Source: Candidatus Roizmanbacteria bacterium CG22_combo_CG10-13_8_21_14_all_34_12 (GTDB lineage: Bacteria > Patescibacteriota > Microgenomatia > UBA1406 > GWC2-37-13). From it: a stretch of DNA of 5,673 bases. A model generated the notes under the pieces. That model searched no databases, was not told the origin of the DNA, and was given only the letters and a program-made list of their open reading frames with translations. Positions 1 through 4,049 of the stretch are shown here, piece by piece; within the stretch, counting starts at the first letter, position 1; every line of letters starts with the position of its first letter. The translations under genes and the position numbers were made by a program. The stretch is from the NCBI GenBank assembly GCA_002786595.1, contig PCTC01000004.1, positions 196-5,868 of the forward strand, in the 5' to 3' direction.

Positions 1-85
1 TTAAATAGTTCGGTTTGGGTTGGGTGACAAAAACTTCTGGGGGAGTTTGAGCTGGTTGTTGGGTTGGGAGTTGAGTAAGGTCCAT
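1..85 (-). CDS. PsbP-like membrane-anchored protein, N-terminal fragment (cut by window edge)
   Basis: The minus strand reads ATG at 85-83 and stays open for 28 codons to the left edge. The visible peptide starts MDLTQLPTQQPAQ and ends QPKPNYL. It aligns with the first 24 residues of the complete protein at 1047-1703 (MDPTQQPTQTLPE...QPKPNYL), with one four-residue insertion, so this is the start of a paralogue. By analogy the missing part should hold a membrane helix, a Pro/Ser/Thr-rich linker and a PsbP-like extracytoplasmic domain; none of that is visible here. It begins 16 bases after the stop of the AbiEii-like toxin gene, so it may be co-transcribed with it. A TATTAT hexamer six bases upstream could also give it its own leaderless start. 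Function is unknown. The paralogy is clear, the rest is inference. Confidence 0.75.
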   Translation of the reverse strand, partial: MDLTQLPTQQPAQTPPEVFVTQPKPNYL

Positions 86-91
86 TAATTA

Positions 92-97
92 ATAATA
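92..97 (-). promoter_or_regulatory. Possible -10 box (TATTAT) for the left-edge PsbP-like gene
   Basis: TATTAT on the minus strand ends six bases before the ATG at 85, the same spacing seen before the genes starting at 970 and 1703. No -35 match lies at 17 bases, and the stretch is an AATAAT-type low-complexity run, so chance is a serious alternative. Confidence 0.25.
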
Positions 98-101
98 ATA
101 T

Positions 102-776
102 TTATTTTTTAAAAATACTACTGCCAAGTTTCCTTGCCTCCTCTATAAAGAAATGGTCCATTTCTTTTTTATTGAATGGCACAAGTATTTTAGGAGTTTC
201 TAAAACCTTGATTTCTTTAACCCTTAAAAGTTGGCTAACCAATGTTAATTTGTCAATATGCCAGTCGAACTTTATTTTTGCGTCGAAAACTAATTGATTT
301 AAATTAAAGTCACCTCTTTTCAATATGAAATAAAGATCAATATAATCACGGTCTCTTGGACTCACAAAAATAGTATGGACTTTGTTGGCGGCAATATCTC
401 TGATGCTATCAATCTGGAGTTTGCCAAATTTTTGTCCCTTTTCAATTCTTGGAAATGGATAATAGTTAAAATCGACTTTAAGTTTATTGCCATTTTTGAA
501 AATCAAAAAATAACTCATTAACCCCATAAAAACACTTCGATTTATTTTTTTAACAGAAAGGAAAGAAGAAATTTTTTTTAGGTAAGCCTCAATAAGCTTT
601 TGATCAACCTCCTCCTCTTCAGTAAAAAGATCAATGTCTTCTGAAAGTCTGTGTTTTAAATAAAATTCCGCAAGCGCAGTACCGCCTGTCAAGTAAAATC
701 TTTTTGTGATTTCTGGCTCTACTTTGACAAGTTCCAAAAACTCAAGTTGTTTGGGAGTGAGTATTGTTTTTTCCAT
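102..776 (-). CDS. AbiEii/AbiGii-type nucleotidyltransferase toxin
   Basis: A 224-residue protein of the DNA polymerase beta-like nucleotidyltransferase superfamily, AbiEii/AbiGii toxin branch. Family toxins with the pair AbiEi/AbiEii transfer nucleotides to RNA targets; the target here is unknown. Visible motifs in order: the nucleotide-binding Gly-Gly at residues 31-32 (FYLTGGTAL), followed by HRLSEDIDLF with D47 and D49 as likely metal ligands; D102 in KLKVDF as the third acidic position; and K132 (IAANKVHTI) followed by the RDRDYIDLYFILK stretch at 141-153, characteristic of the family. No catalytic residue appears to be missing, so it should be active. The start is supported by the usual short lead (ILTPKQLEFLEL) before the core. 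It overlaps the upstream 83-residue partner by 58 bases in another frame, which suggests translational coupling. It is soluble, with no signal or membrane segment. Confidence 0.88.
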   Translation of the reverse strand: MEKTILTPKQLEFLELVKVEPEITKRFYLTGGTALAEFYLKHRLSEDIDLFTEEEEVDQKLIEAYLKKISSFLSVKKINRSVFMGLMSYFLIFKNGNKLKVDFNYYPFPRIEKGQKFGKLQIDSIRDIAANKVHTIFVSPRDRDYIDLYFILKRGDFNLNQLVFDAKIKFDWHIDKLTLVSQLLRVKEIKVLETPKILVPFNKKEMDHFFIEEARKLGSSIFKK

Positions 777-970
777 ATTAAATATTCCAAAGCTCTTTTT
801 TTATATGGATCTAATCTATTTTTAATAAAAGGCCATGCATCAATAAGTTGTTTTTTGCTCAACTTATGGTTATCTAAACCATAATTTATTGATTGAACCA
901 ACTTCCAAAGCTCATATTTCTCAGGATTATTTTGTTTGAGTTTTCTTTCATCTATTGTCCAATTATACAT
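719..970 (-). CDS. Small partner (putative antitoxin) of the AbiEii-like toxin
   Basis: An 83-residue soluble, charged protein beginning MYNWTIDERKLKQNNPEKYELW. It precedes the nucleotidyltransferase toxin and overlaps it by 58 bases, the layout expected of an antitoxin. It is much shorter than canonical AbiEi, which carries a winged-helix DNA-binding domain, and no helix-turn-helix is evident here. Visible features are an N-terminal Trp/Lys-rich segment, a central KLSKKQLIDAWPFI helix-like stretch, and LDPYKKRALEYLIW around residues 53-66. The resemblance to small proteins that sit next to AbiEii-like genes in other CPR genomes is from memory and unverified. The start is favoured by an extended -10 promoter element exactly six bases upstream. 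Antitoxin function is inferred from position only. Confidence 0.7.
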   Translation of the reverse strand: MYNWTIDERKLKQNNPEKYELWKLVQSINYGLDNHKLSKKQLIDAWPFIKNRLDPYKKRALEYLIWKKQYSLPNNLSFWNLSK

Positions 971-976
971 GTCTAC

Positions 977-985
977 ATTTTACCA
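977..985 (-). promoter_or_regulatory. Extended -10 promoter element before the AbiEii-type pair
   Basis: The minus strand reads TGGTAAAAT, a TGn extended -10 element with TAAAAT at 977-982. Six bases separate it from the ATG at 970, so transcription would begin at or within a base or two of the start codon. No good -35 is present at 16-18 bases, as is common for extended -10 promoters. Confidence 0.55.
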
Positions 986-1019
986 AAAAAACGTAGGCTT
1001 ATGCTCAGTTAGTGAATTT

Positions 1020-1047
1020 ATCCCACTTCGTTAAAACTTCGCGGGAT
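1020..1047. repeat. GC-rich hairpin after the PsbP-like gene
   Basis: ATCCC at 1020-1024 pairs with GGGAT at 1043-1047. As minus-strand RNA the stem extends to 7 bp (AUCCCGC/GUGGGAU, with one G-U pair) around a 14-base loop that contains GAAG and GAA. It lies directly on the stop codon of the PsbP-like gene (1047-1049), and its GC content contrasts with its surroundings. No U-tract follows immediately on the minus strand, so a simple intrinsic terminator is doubtful; a dispersed palindromic repeat is more likely. Copy number elsewhere cannot be seen from one window. Confidence 0.45.
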
Positions 1048-1703
1048 CAATTAAGGAAATGAAAAGTCGAGAGGATTTGGTCAAAAGTTTTTTCCGATTC
1101 CAAAGTGTTAGAATCTGGCTCAATAACAAATCTCACGAATCCGTTTCCTTTAATATCCAAGGCATACTCTAGGGATTTCAACATTAAACCTCCTTCGATA
1201 ACTGTATACGTGTATTTTCCGAAGGTCTTCTTTCCAGTTATTTTGCCTGCTTGGGTCTCTTCGAGCCACTCTGAAATTGAATAGCTTTGGTGATACATGG
1301 CAAAAAACCTATCGCCTCTGTCCGTTTCTAAAGATATTAATCCAGAATTTAATATTCCTGTCTGTGTTTTCCACTCCGATGGGTATTTAAAACTGAATCC
1401 AACTTCGGTATTTGTGTACGTCTTCCACCCCGCTGTTTCGTCGGTAGGGAGCGAAATTGAGGTGACTGTTTTTGGGGTTGGAGAAACAGATTGAGATGTG
1501 GGTGACGGAACTTGAATAGTGGGGGAGACTGGTGGACTTAATACTTGTTTTTGTAATTTTTGATTTTGAAAAATTAAATAGGCGATTAATCCCACAGTAA
1601 TTATCATTAAAACTGAGAAAATAATTGTTTTTAAATAATTTGGTTTAGGTTGAGGAATAATAATCTCAGGGAGAGTTTGAGTTGGTTGTTGAGTCGGGTC
1701 CAT
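1047..1703 (-). CDS. Membrane-anchored PsbP-like extracytoplasmic protein
   Basis: A 218-residue protein: a Pro/Gln-rich cytoplasmic N-terminus (1-24), one membrane helix (about 25-45), a Pro/Ser/Thr-rich linker (about 55-90), and a C-terminal domain from about residue 92. The domain opens GWKTYTNTEVGFSFKYPSEW, the typical first strands of PsbP/Mog1-fold domains in bacterial surface proteins. The domain is expected outside the membrane; no ligand or activity can be inferred. The start was chosen at 1703 (MDPTQQPTQ) rather than the longer in-frame ATG at 1784. The extra 27 codons translate a hairpin repeat (VIPVKAGIQ), the left-edge paralogue begins at the equivalent MDLTQ, and a promoter-like element ends six bases before 1703. 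The gene ends TGA at 1047-1049. It follows the 1802-2080 gene after a 98-base gap containing the repeat, so it may be transcribed separately. Confidence 0.8.
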   Translation of the reverse strand: MDPTQQPTQTLPEIIIPQPKPNYLKTIIFSVLMIITVGLIAYLIFQNQKLQKQVLSPPVSPTIQVPSPTSQSVSPTPKTVTSISLPTDETAGWKTYTNTEVGFSFKYPSEWKTQTGILNSGLISLETDRGDRFFAMYHQSYSISEWLEETQAGKITGKKTFGKYTYTVIEGGLMLKSLEYALDIKGNGFVRFVIEPDSNTLESEKTFDQILSTFHFLN

Positions 1704-1705
1704 TA
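1631..1705 (-). repeat. Paralogous repeat of the left-edge segment 1-87
   Basis: Bases 1631-1705 and 1-87 are diverged direct copies, both encoding the N-terminus of a PsbP-like protein. Shared stretches include GAGTTTGAG followed by TGGTTGTTG, and GGTCCATTA at the start codon. The left copy has 12 extra bases. This marks a gene duplication whose copies flank the AbiEii-type pair. Confidence 0.7.
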
Positions 1706-1709
1706 GTTC

Positions 1710-1738
1710 ATTATTCCAGAAACAAATACAAAAAACAA
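1710..1738 (-). promoter_or_regulatory. Promoter for the PsbP-like gene, leaderless start
   Basis: The minus strand shows TTGTTT (1733-1738), a 17-base spacer and AATAAT (1710-1715), with TG at the extended position (TGGAATAAT). Six bases then lead to the ATG at 1703, so the transcript would begin at the start codon. The -35 is only a half match. The element also supports the shorter start. A separate TATAAT at 1744-1749 has no -35 partner. Confidence 0.5.
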
Positions 1739-1751
1739 AGGTAATTATAGT

Positions 1752-1779
1752 CTGGATCCCCGCCTTCACGGGGATGACA
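1752..1779. repeat. Dispersed hairpin repeat (VIPVKAGIQ-type REP-like element)
   Basis: A perfect 7-bp inverted repeat, ATCCCCG (1756-1762) and CGGGGAT (1769-1775), around a 6-base loop CCTTCA. It is bordered by TCTGG on one side and GACA on the other. This is the form of a repeat widespread in bacterial genomes that gives spurious translations such as VIPAKAGIQ. It is markedly GC-rich in AT-rich DNA and sits in the gap between the 1802-2080 gene and the PsbP-like gene. Whether it is mobile or ends transcription cannot be told here. Confidence 0.75.
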
Positions 1780-1801
1780 AACACAAAAACATAATAATTA
1801 A

Positions 1802-2080
1802 TTACGAAGATTTAAAGAAAGTTTTTTTGGAGGATTTAGGGTGGGAAATATGGTTTTTCATTTTTTCAAGTAAAGTAGTCAGGTTAATTCTTTTTTTTGT
1901 AGTTTTCTCTTTTTTTCCGCCAGCTGGCGGATTTTCAGGACTTTTGACTACTAGGTTAGCTCCTTTTCCATGATCTTTTTTTAATTGTTTTAACAGCGAG
2001 ATCAACTGAACACTAATAATTATCAATAAAATAGTTGTGATCGTCACCGCTGTTGAAAGCAATAATTGAGTTGTATCCAT
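1802..2080 (-). CDS. Small single-span membrane protein with lysine-rich cytoplasmic tail
   Basis: A 92-residue protein of no recognised family. Residues about 6-28 form one membrane helix (LLLSTAVTITTILLIIISVQLI). The remainder is strongly basic, with many Lys (LKQLKKDHGKG, KKEKTTKKR) and the C-terminus KTFFKSS. By the positive-inside rule the tail should be cytoplasmic. The Pro-Pro-Ala-Gly-Gly at residues 51-55 is encoded by a 16-bp perfect GC palindrome, which looks like an in-frame repeat insertion into a flexible tail. The ATG lies two bases after the stop of the RmlA-like gene, so it is almost certainly co-transcribed with it. An origin in the same operon as envelope genes suggests a surface or scaffold role, but nothing in the sequence proves that. 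Confidence 0.65.
   Translation of the reverse strand: MDTTQLLLSTAVTITTILLIIISVQLISLLKQLKKDHGKGANLVVKSPENPPAGGKKEKTTKKRINLTTLLEKMKNHISHPKSSKKTFFKSS
1916..1931. repeat. Perfect 16-bp GC-rich palindrome inside a coding region
   Basis: TCCGCCAGCTGGCGGA is a perfect self-complementary 16-mer with 12 G/C bases, embedded in very AT-rich coding DNA. In the gene's frame it gives PPAGG. I recall similar palindromes recurring in CPR genomes, read in other frames as SASWR or RQLAD; that is memory, not something checked here. Confidence 0.65.
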
Positions 2081-2082
2081 AA

Positions 2083-2823
2083 TTAAAATTGCCCTAACCG
2101 GACTTTTTCCGCAACCAGGTTATTTGCCCGGAGTAATTCATCATGTGAAGTGCCCGCGTCAATCCACCAGTCAAGGAGGTCACACTCCAAAGTGCCTTCT
2201 TTTAGATAAAAATTATTTAGATCAGTTACCTCCAGCTCACCACGACCGGATGGTTTTTGTTGACGGATAAAATCAAATACCCGATTATCATAAAAATAAA
2301 CTCCGGTTTGGGCAATATTTGACTTGGGATTTTCCGGTTTTTCCTCTATAGAAATAACCTTTCCGTGAGGATCGATTTCTATTACTCCATAATGTTTTGA
2401 TTCCATTTCCGGCATTTTTATTCCAAATATTATTGCTCCTCTATCTTTTTTATTAAATTTGTCTGCCGTTGGCTTTAGATCATAATTAAATATGTTATCC
2501 CCTAAAATTACAGCAATTTTTTCACCATTACTAAATTTTTCAGCTAGGCTAATTGCGTTGGCAATCCCACCTTTTGGATTTTCTTGAACAGAATAATCAA
2601 GTTTAACTTCAAATTCTTCTCCGTTTTTAAGAAGACTTTCAAATTGTCCGGCATGATCAGGAGAGCTGGAAATAAGAATTTCTTTTATTCCTGCCTTAGC
2701 CAAAGACTCTAAAGGATAATAGATCATTGGTTTATCGTAGATAGGCAAAAGGTGTTTATTAGTTACCCAAGTTAAAGGTCGAAGTCGAGTCGCCAGTCCG
2801 CCGGCAAGAATTAATCCTTTCAT
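2083..2823 (-). CDS. rfbA: Glucose-1-phosphate thymidylyltransferase, short form (RmlA/RfbA family)
   Basis: A cytoplasmic nucleotidyltransferase expected to join glucose-1-phosphate and dTTP to give dTDP-glucose and pyrophosphate, the first step toward dTDP-sugars for surface glycans. Motifs in order: the nucleotide loop GGLATRLRPLT (residues 8-18); NKHLLPIYDKPMIYYPL (22-38) with the family's key Lys; QENPKGGIANA (80-90); LGDNIF with metal-binding D109; EEKPENPKSNIAQTGVYFYD (160-179) with sugar-contacting K162; RGELEVTDLN (194-203); and DWWIDAGTSHDELL (218-231) with second metal-ligand D222. At 246 residues it is about 45 shorter than typical RmlA. It ends soon after the DAGT motif and lacks the C-terminal helices linked to dimer contacts and feedback regulation. 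No rfbB, C or D lies in this window. It is eight bases downstream of the 94-residue membrane protein. UTP instead of dTTP as substrate cannot be excluded. Confidence 0.93.
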   Translation of the reverse strand: MKGLILAGGLATRLRPLTWVTNKHLLPIYDKPMIYYPLESLAKAGIKEILISSSPDHAGQFESLLKNGEEFEVKLDYSVQENPKGGIANAISLAEKFSNGEKIAVILGDNIFNYDLKPTADKFNKKDRGAIIFGIKMPEMESKHYGVIEIDPHGKVISIEEKPENPKSNIAQTGVYFYDNRVFDFIRQQKPSGRGELEVTDLNNFYLKEGTLECDLLDWWIDAGTSHDELLRANNLVAEKVRLGQF

Positions 2824-2831
2824 AAAAATTC

Positions 2832-3116
2832 TTAGGGCAAAATAATAATTTTCAAAAGAAAAATTATTATAAATGCAATTAGGATATATTCTACCACAGT
2901 TTTTAAATGGAGAATTTCATTGACAATATGATGATAGACGCCCCAAATAATATAGAAAAAAGCAAAAGAAATAAGAACAAAAAATTCAATAACTCTTTGT
3001 CCGCGAAAAATATTTAACAAGATCAAAAAAAATATACCGGCTGTAAATAAAATCAAATAATCAAATAGATGATTTTTAAATTCCTTTTTCAAATTTGAAT
3101 ATAAATGTTTAGCCAT
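2832..3116 (-). CDS. Small three-helix membrane protein, unknown function
   Basis: A 94-residue integral membrane protein. After a basic cytoplasmic start (MAKHLYSNLKKEFKNH), three hydrophobic helices lie at about residues 18-35, 43-60 and 73-92. They are separated by a short FRGQR loop and a YHHIVNEILHLKT loop holding three His (61-70 region). It matches no family I recognise by name. The His-rich loop could bind metal or a lipid headgroup, but this is speculation. It starts three bases after the CAP gene stop and ends eight bases before rfbA, so it is firmly part of that operon. The upstream bases (CAATTATTTAAATT) contain no Shine-Dalgarno motif. Tight linkage to an envelope CAP protein and a sugar-nucleotide enzyme suggests a cell-surface role. 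Confidence 0.75.
   Translation of the reverse strand: MAKHLYSNLKKEFKNHLFDYLILFTAGIFFLILLNIFRGQRVIEFFVLISFAFFYIIWGVYHHIVNEILHLKTVVEYILIAFIIIFLLKIIILP
2842..2870. repeat. AT-rich stem-loop before rfbA
   Basis: An inverted repeat of 12 base pairs with a single bulged base at 2863 and a 4-base loop (2854-2857). It lies within the 3' end of the 94-residue membrane protein gene, 18 bases before the rfbA start. It could be an RNA processing or stability element within the operon, or chance in A/T-rich codons for Ile, Leu and Lys. Confidence 0.35.
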
Positions 3117-3119
3117 AAT

Positions 3120-3950
3120 TTAAATAATTGTACCGATTGTTGACATAAACAGTCCAATCAATATAAAAACAATAAATAAAAAATGTGCGGTATTTTTTCC
3201 GCCGACTCTAATAACATTGAATTTTGAAGCATAATAAAAATCAAGAGCAAGAGCTAACAAAAGAAAAACCATAAAAACTATATTCAAGCTAAAAGTGAAA
3301 TTAAAAACATTGATTTTCGGTTGAACGGTTTTTTGGGCTAAAATTTGTTGAGGGACAGAAACTTGAACAGAAGGAGGGGTGAAAGAACTTGCTATTGGCT
3401 TACCAAATTCCTGAACGACTAAGGTAGTTTGTTCACCATTCAATACGCCATTGACAATAGCATAGCCGACCTCTGTGTACTCTTTTTTTAAAAGATTATC
3501 CCGGTGAGTAGTTGAATTCATCCAGGCGTCGACAACGCCGTTACTAAACAAAAAATTTTTTGCTAAATTTTCTCCCGCATACTCATATTGATAACCGGCT
3601 CCAAGAATAAAATCCCAAGGAGTTTTTCCATCCAGAGAATAGTGCGACCAGTAATTTTCCGAGAACATATTTTCAGCTTTTCTTTGGGCGGCTAAAGTCA
3701 AGGCGGAATTTAACGAAAGCGGAGATAAGCCGTTGTTTTGCCGTTGTTCGTTTGTCAGTTGATAAAGTTTGTCAACGCTGATATCTGTGGCAAAACCCAA
3801 AACATTATTATCTTGTTTGAAAGCGATCATCATTAAAAAAGCAATTACCAGATAGACTGTTAGAAAATCGGTATGTAGACTTTTGGCGCGGAAATTGTTT
3901 TCTTCATGAGGAACGAATAAACGATGAATAAAGGTTTTTATTTTTTCCAT
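3120..3950 (-). CDS. Membrane-anchored CAP/SCP-family protein
   Basis: A 276-residue protein with an N-terminal membrane helix (about 29-44), an extracytoplasmic CAP (SCP/PR1-like) domain (about 58-185), a Pro/Gln-rich linker (190-215) and two C-terminal helices (about 219-241 and 255-272). CAP hallmarks are LYQLTNEQRQNNGLSPL (62-78), H103 in WSHYSLDG, E127 in YAGENLA, H149 in AWMNSTTHRDNLL and E160 in YTEVGYA, which together form the family's His/Glu cavity. Bacterial relatives such as YkwD-type proteins are secreted, with unclear biochemical roles. Here the domain is tethered at both ends, unlike the usual secreted form. A good promoter (3962-3990) precedes it and it heads a tightly packed operon with a small membrane protein and rfbA, pointing to an envelope function. 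The start follows the promoter by 11 bases, without a Shine-Dalgarno site. Confidence 0.9.
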   Translation of the reverse strand: MEKIKTFIHRLFVPHEENNFRAKSLHTDFLTVYLVIAFLMMIAFKQDNNVLGFATDISVDKLYQLTNEQRQNNGLSPLSLNSALTLAAQRKAENMFSENYWSHYSLDGKTPWDFILGAGYQYEYAGENLAKNFLFSNGVVDAWMNSTTHRDNLLKKEYTEVGYAIVNGVLNGEQTTLVVQEFGKPIASSFTPPSVQVSVPQQILAQKTVQPKINVFNFTFSLNIVFMVFLLLALALDFYYASKFNVIRVGGKNTAHFLFIVFILIGLFMSTIGTII

Positions 3951-3961
3951 ACAATAATTTC

Positions 3962-3990
3962 ATTTTAAATAATATTGAGATGATAGTCAA
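3962..3990 (-). promoter_or_regulatory. Sigma-70-type promoter of the CAP-rfbA operon
   Basis: On the minus strand TTGACT (3985-3990) is separated by exactly 17 bases from TAAAAT (3962-3967), each hexamer one base off consensus. The ATG at 3950 follows the -10 after 11 bases, leaving an untranslated leader of only about 4-5 bases. This is the best promoter in the window. Confidence 0.7.
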
Positions 3991-4011
3991 AAGGGAATAA
4001 GCGTTAGCAAA

Positions 4012-4040
4012 TTGTAATTTATTATCATATATCCTATAAT
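4012..4040 (+). promoter_or_regulatory. Promoter of the 283-residue orphan gene
   Basis: TTGTAA (4012-4017), a 17-base spacer and a perfect TATAAT (4035-4040), then nine bases to the ATG at 4050. The predicted start is 2-3 bases before the ATG, so the mRNA is effectively leaderless. It is divergent from the CAP promoter; the two -35 boxes are about 21 bases apart, so the promoters do not overlap. Confidence 0.65.
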
Positions 4041-4049
4041 ACACTTCTT

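Noticed and set aside
86..110. AATAAT-type microsatellite before the left-edge gene
   Set aside because: It has only three repeats in A/T-rich DNA, too short to argue for phase variation.
984..1030. Intrinsic terminator using the T7 run at 985-991 on the minus strand
   Set aside because: No stable stem directly precedes the T-run; the hairpin at 1020-1047 is about 28 bases too far upstream.
1297..1494. Plus-strand 65-codon open frame
   Set aside because: It lies wholly antisense to the PsbP-like domain, with no start signals and no family features.
1704..1784. A longer N-terminus for the PsbP-like protein, starting at the ATG at 1784
   Set aside because: The added residues include VIPVKAGIQ, the translation of a hairpin repeat. 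The paralogue at the left edge starts at the equivalent of 1703, and a promoter-like element lies between.
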